From NCBI GenBank assembly GCA_947631585.1, contig CANRLY010000002.1:1-36114 (forward strand): DNA of 36,114 bases, read 5' to 3'. Within the stretch, counting starts at the first letter, position 1, and every line of letters starts with the position of its first letter. The position numbers and the translations under genes were made by a program. This document shows, piece by piece, positions 9,089 to 17,700 of this stretch. The notes under the pieces were generated by a model. That model ran no database searches, was not told where the DNA came from, and worked only from the letters and a program-made list of their open reading frames with translations. The DNA is from an uncultured Clostridia bacterium. Its GTDB lineage: Bacteria > Bacillota > Clostridia > Oscillospirales > Ruminococcaceae.

Positions 9089-9573
9089 CTATTGCTTACG
9101 AATTTCACCGGCATGGATAATGTTGTTCAGAAGATAATAGACAATCATGTTAATTATTAAAAAGCCTGATAATGCTGCATTTGCGGCTAGGCTGTAGCTT
9201 ATGGTCTTGCCGTCGGGAACTATCGCTATCACCAAAACGCTGATGAGTGGTACAGCGATAAGGCAAAGATAGTTTTTGAAGTCTGCTTTTGCAGGCTTTT
9301 TTGACGGTCACGACTGCTATCAGCACGAGAGTAAATTTTATCAGCTTAGACAACATAGCGGTGTAAAGATACATATCTCCCTCGCTGCTCCAGCCGCCGA
9401 GGCTGTGTGTGAGGATTATTATGATATTTGCCGCAACCTCAGATTATAGAAAAATGAGATATGAGACTGTCGAAAACAGCCATATTACCCACTTTGTTTC
9501 AAACAATATTACGTCCTCATTGTGAAGGATAATTTCGCTGTCTTTTTGTATGATAACTGCGAGGTTTGTTGCA
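9089..9573 (-). pseudogene. Decayed GHKL/AgrC-type sensor histidine kinase, membrane part
   Basis: Read on the minus strand, three frames together give a continuous membrane-protein pattern. First comes FETKWVIWLFSTVSYLIFL, then a stop near 9450. Next is GGWSSEGDMYLYTAMLSKL followed by a hydrophobic helix (IKFTLVLIAVVTV). After a frameshift near 9290 come DFKNYLCLIAVPLISVLVIA and SLAANAALSGFLIINM, ending IRKQ-stop at 9089. This is the layout of the N-terminal membrane sensor of agr/Com-type kinases. The catalytic GHKL part is absent. It lies directly after the response-regulator remnant, as expected for a two-component operon, so both decayed together. Confidence 0.6.
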
Positions 9574-9576
9574 GGT

Positions 9577-9962
9577 CTAAAGATAACTAATTAATTTATT
9601 AAGTTTGCTTTCAAATAGCTCATACGCAAAAGACTTCTTCAGGTACTGATACGCCTGCACATCGTAGCTGTTCTGCATATACAGTGTAGGACGATATGAA
9701 AAAATAAGGGCGTTCCGGTCGGAAATCTCGCACATACGCTTCGCTGTTTCAACGTTGCTAAAACCCGGCATTTTGACATCTGTAAATAAAACGTCAAACG
9801 TTGAGACTGAGTCGTATGTTGCGGAGCAGTTCCTCCCCCGCCGAGCTAAACCGCTTCACCCCCAAACTCTACGGAGTTTGTGATCGAAAATGCGCCCGGA
9901 TAGTTTTCTATAGTTTTCATCTCTGCGAGCGAATCGTCGCAGGTAACGATATTTAAAAGCAT
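9577..9962 (-). pseudogene. Decayed LytTR/AgrA-family response regulator, receiver domain
   Basis: From an ATG at 9962 (AAAGG eight bases upstream) the frame reads LLNIVTCDDSLAEMKTIE, the acidic start of a receiver domain. It hits a stop near 9847. A different frame then continues DVLFTDVKMPGFSNVETAK, containing the phosphoacceptor-type aspartate, and ends DVQAYQYLKKSFAYELFE near the receiver's last helix (stop at 9577). The DV(R/Q)A(F/Y)xYLxK signature is typical of LytTR-family regulators. No complete LytTR DNA-binding domain remains. A frameshift and an in-frame stop make it non-functional. Confidence 0.7.
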
Positions 9963-10071
9963 GAAAAAACCTTTGCGTGCAATAGGGATATTATATCACA
10001 ACTGCAAAGGAGGAACAATGGGTGCGGCAACCATTCAGGGACGTAAATCGGCTAGTGGTGGATTCGTTTAG
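9961..10071 (+). CDS. Very short open frame with strong internal ribosome binding site, doubtful
   Basis: A 36-codon frame opens with ATG at 9961. More plausibly a 17-residue peptide starts at the ATG at 10018, which has AAAGGAGG at 10006-10013. Its sequence (MGAATIQGRKSASGGFV) is unfamiliar. The region also contains the regulator's promoter on the other strand, and the ATG at 9961 overlaps the regulator's start codon within CATG. It could be a leader or signal peptide, a fragment left by rearrangement, or chance. Confidence 0.2.
   Translation: MKKPLRAIGILYHNCKGGTMGAATIQGRKSASGGFV
9990..10018 (-). promoter_or_regulatory. Promoter of the decayed two-component operon
   Basis: On the minus strand TTGTTC (10013-10018) and TATAAT (9990-9995) are 17 bp apart with TG before the -10 (extended -10). 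It points into the response-regulator remnant starting at 9962. A good promoter in front of broken genes suggests recent decay. Confidence 0.5.
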
Positions 10072-10247
10072 CGATTATATTTAGAAAAATAAATAAGCGT
10101 TTTTTCGCATATTTCCTCGGGGTTTTTCCCGAGATCAATAATTGCCATCAGATCATCTTTTACATTATTGGGGTAGACCGGGCTGCTTTTTACGATATTT
10201 TTTAGAAACTCTTTAAATGCATGTTCTTGAATCTTTTCGTTATTCAT
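10068..10247 (-). CDS. Small 59-residue hypothetical protein
   Basis: The ATG at 10247 has AAGGAG six bases upstream, and the frame stays open for 59 codons to TAA. The product begins MNNEKIQEHAFKEFLK and contains DLMAIIDLGKNPEEICEK. It is a soluble, helical, lysine- and glutamate-rich protein with no cysteine-pair motif or membrane segment. It lies 79 bp downstream of the DUF2971 gene on the same strand and may share its transcript. It resembles no family I can name. The good ribosome binding site and ordinary amino-acid composition argue that it is real. Confidence 0.65.
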   Translation of the reverse strand: MNNEKIQEHAFKEFLKNIVKSSPVYPNNVKDDLMAIIDLGKNPEEICEKTLIYFSKYNR

Positions 10248-10326
10248 ATATTCTCCTTAAAATAATTTTAATAATTGTAATCAAACACCAAATGTATTTG
10301 TTGATTGTTATTTTTCAAAGAACTTT

Positions 10327-11148
10327 TTACTCTTTGCAGACGAAAGGACCATTTTTGCACATACTGCAAAGAGACTTGAAATTTAATAGATTTTCAAATC
10401 CACTTGAGGTGATTCGTCTCTCATTGTAAAGTTTATCATACAGATCGTTTTTATGATATTTAAATGATGGACCGGTAGTAACTTTAATTTCTTTCAACAC
10501 AGTTTTGGGTATATCGATCAATATCTTTTCTACTCCCATGCTATGTTGGGGCTTTGCAATAAATCGCACTTCATTTTCATATTGCCATGCTGAATTTTTA
10601 ATAAAACCCGTCATACGAGAATTAGTATCCAAATCTATCAAACCAGAATCTTCTGAAACTTGTACGATCAAATCCCGGTGCTTCAATTTTATTGAATAGC
10701 TTTTAGTAATTACCTCAGCATAAATAATGTCGCTTAATACCAATTCTATTGGTATTGCTGCACCAACTTTTCCATTTTCCCATATGTATGCGTTGTCTGT
10801 TTCGTTGACCCAATTCAACATAGCTTTTTGTGGAATTGCTATTCTTACAGCGTTCTCCCAAGGCATACCATACAAGCCCCACATAGCCATGTTTTCAGAA
10901 TCTCCAAACGAAAAGCTTCCAATATAAGTTTTATTCCATTCTTTCCAAGAGCCTTTCATTTTAGACTCATGTTGATCATTAATTTGCAACGAATTGCCAC
11001 GAGTCATCAGAAAAGATGCTCTGTTATATATTTTTTCAAAGCTATCCCAAGTAGTATAATGGTAATAAACCTTGTGATTTTTTCCAGAATCGGCAAGAAA
11101 TTTCAAAATTTCATCAATACTATTTGGTTTTTTCTGTTGTCTATTCAT
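10327..11148 (-). CDS. DUF2971 family protein
   Basis: 273 residues, cytosolic. The start codon ATG has GAGG about eight bases upstream. Features that fit DUF2971 are YYHYTTWDSFEKIYN near the N-terminus (28-42), an LQINDQHES block (54-62), SFSFGDSENMAMWGLYG (78-94), and WQYENEVRFIA (188-198) late in the domain. The C-terminus has C261, C264 and C271, a possible metal-binding tail not needed for the family call. DUF2971 proteins have no established activity that I can state; they are often found in accessory regions. A promoter lies about 140 bp upstream, and a 59-codon gene follows 79 bp downstream. The AT-rich composition matches the island rather than the core genes. Confidence 0.7.
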   Translation of the reverse strand: MNRQQKKPNSIDEILKFLADSGKNHKVYYHYTTWDSFEKIYNRASFLMTRGNSLQINDQHESKMKGSWKEWNKTYIGSFSFGDSENMAMWGLYGMPWENAVRIAIPQKAMLNWVNETDNAYIWENGKVGAAIPIELVLSDIIYAEVITKSYSIKLKHRDLIVQVSEDSGLIDLDTNSRMTGFIKNSAWQYENEVRFIAKPQHSMGVEKILIDIPKTVLKEIKVTTGPSFKYHKNDLYDKLYNERRITSSGFENLLNFKSLCSMCKNGPFVCKE

Positions 11149-11220
11149 ATTACAGCCTCACATTCTTTTTTACATATGGCGTTTTTCACGAATTCTATGC
11201 CACGTTGGAAATTAATGAAT

Positions 11221-11236
11221 TGCTATATAAATAGCA
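11221..11236. repeat. Perfect inverted repeat in the DUF2971 leader
   Basis: TGCTAT-ATAA-ATAGCA is a 6-bp perfect inverted repeat with a 4-nt centre. It lies between the predicted DUF2971 promoter (11286-11314) and its start codon. It may be an operator or an RNA hairpin, but it is short enough to be chance in AT-rich DNA. Confidence 0.3.
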
Positions 11237-11285
11237 CTAGGTTAATTCTTTATATACCGAAAAGTTGTTATTTCACTGTTTTTAT

Positions 11286-11314
11286 TTTATCAAGATAAGT
11301 TAAAACATTGACAA
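11286..11314 (-). promoter_or_regulatory. Candidate promoter for the DUF2971 gene
   Basis: On the minus strand TTGTCA (11309-11314) is followed after 17 bp by GATAAA (11286-11291). The -35 is close to consensus and the -10 is moderate. It would give a leader of about 130 nt. Confidence 0.4.
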
Positions 11315-12050
11315 TCTTTAATAAAGTATACATAATATAACATTAATAATTTCTTTTTCTTTATATTAGTATATCTTTTTGTATAATTAATTTTCATAAT
11401 TTGTCAATAAAGCAAATAATTTAATTGTATGCAATTACCGATTCATTATTAAATATAATTGATAACTGATAATTAAGGATTTAAAAGCAACCTCAACACA
11501 GCAGCTCAAATAGGAGCAAGATTTTTCCACAAAATCAATTTTGTATTGCAACTTAATTTTGGCTGTGTTGAAATCATATTTGAAGTGACTTTTTGAACTT
11601 TTGTATAAAAATCGCTAATATATTAATCCAATTGATGATTTTCTCATTAAAATATCGCTTCATGCCGTAATAAAAATACGCCAACACCAATGAGAAGCCG
11701 TGAGCCTTTATGGTCAAACAGGCTGCATACTGCGAGTACCATTTACATGGCGGATATGCCCGACGCAGGGCAACAACCCGACTTGCCGTTTTTATTGCAG
11801 CAGTGCGGCTATTACCGCAAAGTTTGAAAATTCTAACAAAATCTCCTGAATTCTTGATGTTTCTAACCTTGTGTTGTCGCAGATCTCGTCCAGCGTCGCT
11901 GTCTTTTCACGGTGTTTTGATGGTTGCAAAGGTGCTTTTATTCGTAAAAAGTCTGATAAATTTACTTATTATCTCTTCGCTTATGTTAGGGCAATCGTCG
12001 CCATGGCGGGCTATCTTTCCTCTAGTCGGGGTTAGGTCTACTGCCGCTTG
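11315..12050. other. Gene-free junction with fragments of decayed genes
   Basis: No intact gene. The left half is AT-rich and contains a 10-bp inverted repeat TCAACACAGC (11493-11502) and GCTGTGTTGA (11562-11571). On the minus strand, about 11585-11760 is open and reads GFSLVLAYFYYGMKRYF..., like the end of a small membrane protein. About 11810-11925 gives a helix-rich frame containing TLDEICDNTRLETSRIQEIL, like a winged-helix fragment. Neither has a start or neighbours that fit. This is the right boundary of the island, where composition changes to that of the core genes. Confidence 0.35.
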
Positions 12051-14333
12051 CTACTCTATGCTGTACGTTTTGCCTTTTTCGGTCTCGAACGTGCAAACGC
12101 CGTTTTCCAGCCTGACCGGAACGTTCTCACCGGCGCATTTAACACTCAGCAGCTCATCGCTCACTACATGGCAGGTCTCGCCGCAAAGAGATAAGATCTC
12201 CGCTTTGACCGGTTTTCCGCCTTTCCAGCTTGCGCTTACAGAAAATCCTCCCCGTGCCCTGAGACCCTGAAAACTTCCCTCCGACCACTGCGGCGGAATT
12301 GCTCCCAGCAGTCTCAGCTCACCGCAGGAACTCTGTATCAGCGCTTCCGCTATTCCGGCTGCGCCGCCGAAATTTCCGTCTATCTGGAACGGCGGGTGCA
12401 TATCGAACATATTTATGCTGGTGGAATTTGACAGCAGTGCGGAAATGTTCTCTCCGACCTTTTCGCCGTCAAGCAGCCTTGCCCAGTGGTTGATTATCCA
12501 CGCCCTCGACCAGCCGGTATGACCTCCTCCGTGGGAAAGCCTGCGCTCCAGTGTGGCTCTGGCAGCGGCGGCAAGCTCCGGCGTTCTGCGGGGAGATATC
12601 ATGTCCGCCGGATACAGGGCAAATAGCTGGGAAATGTGCCTGTGTCCCGGCTCTACTTCGTCGTAGTCCTCCGCCCACTCCATTATCTGACCGTACTTTC
12701 CTATTTCCGGCTTGGGAAGCCTTTCCCGGATATCCTCAAGCTTTTGGCAGAACTCCCGGTCTCTGCCTAAGACAGCACCCGACTGTATCACCGCCGTGAA
12801 AAGCTCGTGAAGTATCTGGCTGTCCATGGACGACCCTGCGCAGACAGAACCCTGCGTTCCGCTGCCGGTAAGGTAAGTGTTTTCCGGCGAGACAGACGGA
12901 CAGGTCACCAGCCTGCCTTTTTTGTCCTCGATAAGAAAATCAACGAAAAATTCTGCGGCTTCTTTCAAAGTATCAAATTTTTCTGCAAGAAACTCTTTAT
13001 CAAGGGTGAATTTGTAATGTTCCCAGATATGCAGACAAAGCCACGCCGCACCCATAGGCCACTGAGTTCCCGGCATCCACAAGTCCTGAGGGGCGGTATC
13101 TCCCCAGAGATCGGTGTTATGGTGGCACATAAAGCCTGAGCAGCCGTACATTTTTCTGGCGGTCTCCCTGCCGGAGGGACGCATCTTCTCGATCAGGTCG
13201 AACAGCGGCTGGTGCAGTTCTGAAAATCCCCAGATCTCCGCCGGCCAGTAGTTCATTTCGGTATTAATGTTTATTGTGAATTTGCAGCCCCACGCAGGCC
13301 AGGGTCTGTCGTTCCAAATGCCCTGTAGGTTCAGTGGGAGCGTGCCGGGTCTGCTGCCGGATATCATCAGGTATTTCCCGAAATTAAAGTACAGTTCGGC
13401 AAGCTTGTTATCCTCTCCGCCGTTCCTGACATTTTCAAGTCTTTTGTCGGTAGGAAGTCCGGCACTGCCGCCGCTGTTGTCGCACAGGTCCAGCCTGCAC
13501 CTGTCATAAAAGCTGCGGTAGTCGGCGATATGGGCTTTTTTCACATCTTCATAATTTTTTGCCAGAACTTTCTCAGCGTCCTTTAAGCAAAGTTCCTTAT
13601 GGTCTTTATGGCGGTAGCTGGTACGGCAGGTCACGGCAACGGTCACCTGGTCGCAGCCTGTGCAGACCAGCGAACTGCCGTAAGCCTTTACTTTTCCGCC
13701 CTTGCTTCTGACCATTACAGCAGAAGAGAAGCAAAGGCTGCCCTCTCCGCCCATTCCTCCGTTATAGAAGATGGTATCGTCTTTCACCGGAGCATTGAAG
13801 TCGTAGTAATCGTCTCTGCCGTCGTTCATGAAGATCTTCAGGTCAACGCTTTTTTCCTTGTCGGCAGAAATATTGACCAGCACCGCCTCGTCCGGGCAGG
13901 AAGCAATTATCTCTCTGGTGAACCTGACTCCTCCGGCGGTGAACTCCGTTTTGCACACCGCCTGTGAAATATCCAGGCTCCGTCTATAGTCTGTGACTTC
14001 TCCCCTGTCAGGCGACTGTATCACCAGTTCCCCCAGGAGCATATAATGCCGCTGATTTACAGGCGTGCCGCAAAAAGCGTCCCTGACGATCTCTTCAGCT
14101 TCCGGTATCTTCTCATCAAGCAGAAGTTCCCTTACCTTTTGCAGGTTTTCAAAAGCTGACGGGTTCACTCTATCCCTTGGCCCTCCCGACCAGATGGAAT
14201 CTTCATTGAGCCAGATATGCTCGTCATAAGTCCCCCCGAAAGCCATTGCTCCCAGTCTGCCGCTTCCGGTGGGCAGCGCCTGATCCCAGTTCTCAGCCGG
14301 CTTCTCATACCACAAGATCTCCGATGTGTTCAT
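12051..14333 (-). CDS. Glycoside hydrolase family 95, alpha-L-fucosidase-type
   Basis: 760 residues, near the usual GH95 catalytic length, with no signal peptide, so probably intracellular. The enzyme releases terminal alpha-linked L-fucose (or, in some members, L-galactose) from host or plant glycans. The N-terminal beta-domain starts LWYEKPAENWDQALPTGSGR and includes WLNEDSIWSGGPRD (41-54). The (alpha/alpha)6 catalytic part has ININTEMNYWPAE (354-366), whose two asparagines (N355, N357) fit the water-positioning pair. The probable acid is E484 in CPSVSPEN, and D652 in FQIDGNFGG is the probable base; the alignment to the characterised Bifidobacterium enzyme is from memory. The start ATG has AGGAG seven bases upstream. 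The promoter is at 14512-14540, and a cloverleaf lies in the leader. No sugar transporter is adjacent. Confidence 0.9.
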   Translation of the reverse strand: MNTSEILWYEKPAENWDQALPTGSGRLGAMAFGGTYDEHIWLNEDSIWSGGPRDRVNPSAFENLQKVRELLLDEKIPEAEEIVRDAFCGTPVNQRHYMLLGELVIQSPDRGEVTDYRRSLDISQAVCKTEFTAGGVRFTREIIASCPDEAVLVNISADKEKSVDLKIFMNDGRDDYYDFNAPVKDDTIFYNGGMGGEGSLCFSSAVMVRSKGGKVKAYGSSLVCTGCDQVTVAVTCRTSYRHKDHKELCLKDAEKVLAKNYEDVKKAHIADYRSFYDRCRLDLCDNSGGSAGLPTDKRLENVRNGGEDNKLAELYFNFGKYLMISGSRPGTLPLNLQGIWNDRPWPAWGCKFTININTEMNYWPAEIWGFSELHQPLFDLIEKMRPSGRETARKMYGCSGFMCHHNTDLWGDTAPQDLWMPGTQWPMGAAWLCLHIWEHYKFTLDKEFLAEKFDTLKEAAEFFVDFLIEDKKGRLVTCPSVSPENTYLTGSGTQGSVCAGSSMDSQILHELFTAVIQSGAVLGRDREFCQKLEDIRERLPKPEIGKYGQIMEWAEDYDEVEPGHRHISQLFALYPADMISPRRTPELAAAARATLERRLSHGGGHTGWSRAWIINHWARLLDGEKVGENISALLSNSTSINMFDMHPPFQIDGNFGGAAGIAEALIQSSCGELRLLGAIPPQWSEGSFQGLRARGGFSVSASWKGGKPVKAEILSLCGETCHVVSDELLSVKCAGENVPVRLENGVCTFETEKGKTYSIE

Positions 14334-14371
14334 CTTCCTGCTCCTTTCATCTCACTGACCTGCTCTCCTGC

Positions 14372-14478
14372 GCCGCAGGGCGGCTGCCGGCGGGCTTCGC
14401 CCGCCGGCTCAGCGTCTGGAAGGCGCTGCCTTCCAGACGCTCCAGCGGAGCAAAGCTCCGCTGGAGCCGCCCTGCGGC
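14372..14478 (-). ncRNA. Cloverleaf-forming element in the GH95 leader
   Basis: These 107 bases pair almost completely. Outer stem GCCGCAGGGCGGCT (14372-14385) is perfectly complementary to 14465-14478. Inside it are three perfect hairpins: GCCGGCGGGC with loop TTC (14386-14408), AGCGTCTGGAAGGC with loop GCT (14411-14441), and CCAGCGGAGC with loop AAA (14442-14464). Only two junction bases (14409-14410) and the triloops are unpaired. It lies wholly between the GH95 promoter and its ribosome binding site, so it should be transcribed as part of the 5' leader. It could be a riboregulatory structure, an mRNA stabiliser, or an inserted palindromic repeat. It is not a tRNA: arm lengths and conserved bases do not fit. 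Confidence 0.8.
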
Positions 14479-14511
14479 ATCGCTGAAAGAGCCGTATAAG
14501 CTGCTGAAACA

Positions 14512-14540
14512 ATGATAGCATAAAGAGAAAAAGATTTCAA
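14512..14540 (-). promoter_or_regulatory. Promoter of the GH95 gene
   Basis: On the minus strand TTGAAA (14535-14540) and TATCAT (14512-14517) are 17 bp apart, with TG placed for an extended -10. The expected start near 14505 gives a leader of about 170 nt that includes the whole cloverleaf. Confidence 0.65.
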
Positions 14541-14603
14541 GGAGAAAAAGGCATAAAACAACACAATACACAAAAATGTCATGAAAAAAATGGGTTTTTG
14601 CTA

Positions 14604-14632
14604 TTTACAAATTTAAGGTTGTGTGATAGAAT
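14604..14632 (+). promoter_or_regulatory. Promoter of nifJ
   Basis: TTTACA (14604-14609) and TAGAAT (14627-14632) are 17 bp apart, with TG at 14624-14625 (extended -10). It is divergent from the GH95 promoter. The leader contains the hairpin TGCCGGA/TCCGGCA (14660-14666 and 14674-14680, loop of 7), which may stabilise the transcript. Confidence 0.7.
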
Positions 14633-14731
14633 ATATAGTTGAAGTAATATGGTCGCATATGCCGGACAACGAATCCGGCAGGCGGCTTCCATAATTGCTG
14701 AGCTTGACTAATTTTTTTAGGAGGATAAAAA

Positions 14732-17700
14732 ATGGCAAGAAAAATGAAAACCATGGACGGTAACAACGCTGCTGCATGGGCGTCATACCCATTTACAGAA
14801 GTCGCTGCTATCTATCCTATCACCCCCTCCTCAGTAATGGCTGAGGTGACAGACCAGTGGTCCGCAAAGGGACAGACAAACATTTTCGGTCAGCCTGTAA
14901 AGGTTGCGGAAATGCAGTCCGAAGCAGGAGCGTCGGGAACAGTTCACGGCTCTCTGGCAGCAGGCGCTCTTACCACAACTTATACGGCTTCACAGGGACT
15001 TCTCCTTATGATCCCGAATATGTATAAGATCGCCGGCGAATTGCTTCCCTGCGTTATCCATGTTTCCGCAAGATGCGTAGCGTCACACGCACTTAATATC
15101 TTCGGCGACCACTCTGACGTGTACGCTTGCCGCCAGACAGGTTTCGCAATGCTCTGCTCTTCAAACGTTCAGGAAGTAATGGACCTGGGAACTATCGCTC
15201 ACCTTTCAACGATCAAGGGAAGAGTACCGTTCCTGCACTTCTTCGACGGCTTCAGGACCTCCCACGAGATCCAGAAGATCGAAGTCTGGGATAAGGACGA
15301 AGTTGCTTCCATGGTGGATATGGACGCTATCCAGCAGTTCCGTGACAGAGCTATAAACCCTGAACACCCCGTGCTCAGAGGTACCGCTCAGAACGGCGAT
15401 ATCTTCTTCCAGGCAAGAGAAGCCTGCAACACCTACTACAATAATATCCCCGGCGTTGTAGAAGAGTATATGGATACCGTAAACGCTAAGATCGGTACGA
15501 ATTATAAGCTCTTTAACTACTACGGCGCTCCCGACGCAGACCACGTTATAGTCGCTATGGGCTCTGTCTGCGATACTATCGAGGAAACTATCGACTACCT
15601 GAATAATAACGAGGGAACTAAACTGGGTCTCGTTAAGGTAAGACTTTACAGACCTTTCGTTTCTGAAAAGCTCAACGAGGCTATCCCTGCTACCTGCAAA
15701 CAGATCTCTGTTCTCGACCGCTCCAAAGAACCCGGCTCTATGGGCGAACCTCTGTACCTGGACGTTGCAGCTACAATGAAGAAGTACAGACCTGAAATGG
15801 TCATCGCTCACGGCCGTTACGGTCTCGGCTCAAAGGATACTACTCCCGCTCAGATCAAGGCTGTTTACTGGAACTCCTTCTTCTTCCATATGGATTCTTT
15901 CAAGGAAGAATTTACAATCGGTATCACCGACGACGTTACTAACCTCTCCCTGCCTACAGAGGGCAAACTGGACTCCGCTCCTGCCGGAACTACTTCCTGC
16001 AAATTCTGGGGTCTGGGCGCAGACGGTACTGTCGGCGCAAACAAGAACTCTATCAAGATCATAGGCGACCATACCGATATGTACGCTCAGGCATACTTCG
16101 CTTATGACTCCAAGAAGTCCGGAGGCGTTACCGTTTCTCACCTGAGATTCGGAAAGACCCCCATCAAGTCCACCTACCTTATCAACAGGGCTGACTTCGT
16201 GGCTTGCCATAACGAATCCTATATCACCAAGTATGATATGGTCTCCGACGTAAAACCGGGCGGAACTTTCCTCCTTAACTGCCAATGGAACGATAAGGAA
16301 CTGGATAAACACCTCCCCGGTCAGGTAAAGAGATATATCGCTCAGAACGGTATCAAGTTCTACACCATCAACGGCGTTAAGATCGGTAAGGAAATAGGTC
16401 TGGGCAACAGGATAAATACCGTCCTCCAGTCCGCATTCTTCAAGCTCGCTAATATAATCCCCATCGAGGACGCCGTTAAGTATATGAAAGACGCAGCTAC
16501 CGCTTCTTACTCCAAGAAGGGCGACGCTGTAGTTAAGATGAACCACGACGCTATAGACGCCGGCTACCAGCAGGTGCATGAAGTCGCTATCCCTGCCGCA
16601 TGGGCTGACGCTAAGGATACTCATATGGGTATGCCTAAGGTAAAATGCGACGACAAGACTCTGGAGAAATTCGTAAACGAGATCCAGATCCCCTGCAACG
16701 CTCAGGAGGGCGACAAGCTGCCTGTTTCCACATTTGTGGATATGCCTGACGGAACATTCCCCCAGGGCTCTGCCGCTTTCGAGAAGAGAGGTATCGCAGT
16801 GGACGTTCCTCAGTGGAACGGAGAGAACTGCATACAGTGCAACTTCTGCTCTTATGTATGTCCTCACGCTGTTATCCGCCCTGCTATCCTTACCGAGGAC
16901 GAGCTGAAAAAAGCTCCCGCTATCGCTAAGGATAAGGCTGTTGCCTGCACCGGAATGCCCGGCTACTATTTCGTAATGACAATGTCCGCTCTGGACTGCA
17001 CAGGCTGCGGCTCCTGCGTGAACGTTTGTCCCGGAAAGAAAGGCAATAAGGCTCTCAGCATGATGCCTCTGGAAACTCAGCTGGCTGAACAGGAACTGTT
17101 CAACTATGCAGTTAAACTTCCTGAGAAGAAAGAAGTTCTCGAGAAGTTCAAAGAGACTACCGTTAAGGGCTCTCAGTTCAAACAGCCTCTGCTGGAATTC
17201 TCCGGCGCTTGCGCAGGCTGCGGAGAAACTCCTTACGCAAAACTGGTAACTCAGCTGTTCGGCGACAGAATGTATATCGCAAACGCTACCGGCTGCTCTT
17301 CTATCTGGGGCGGTTCTGCTCCCTCGACTCCTTACACAACCAACAAGGACGGCAAGGGTCCTGCCTGGGCAAACTCCCTGTTTGAAGATAACGCTGAGTA
17401 CGGATACGGTATGTTCCTGGCTCAGAATACCATCAGACAGAGAACTATCGCTAAACTGCTTGAACTGGAAAAGACTACTAAGTCCGCTCCCGTTAAGTCC
17501 GCTATAGAAAAGTTCCTCTCTACCGTAAACGACGGAAAGGCTAACTCCCCTGCTACCGACGAGCTTATCTCCGCTCTGAAGAAAGCTAAGAACAAGGCGG
17601 CTGAGGAGATACTCAAGGACGCTGACTTCCTCAGAAAGAAATCCATGTGGGTATTCGGAGGAGACGGCTGGGCTTACGATATCGGATTCTCCGGTCTTGA

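Noticed and set aside
11585..11760. Minus-strand frame resembling a membrane transporter C-terminus
   Set aside because: Only about 55 residues, with no start and no conserved motif; listed only as debris.
11710..12270. 186-codon plus-strand frame
   Set aside because: It runs into the GH95 gene on the opposite strand and has no domain or start site; its residues look like translated non-coding DNA.
14372..14478. tRNA-like interpretation of the cloverleaf
   Set aside because: Arms are too long and the loops are triloops. There is no anticodon loop, T-loop sequence or CCA-type end.
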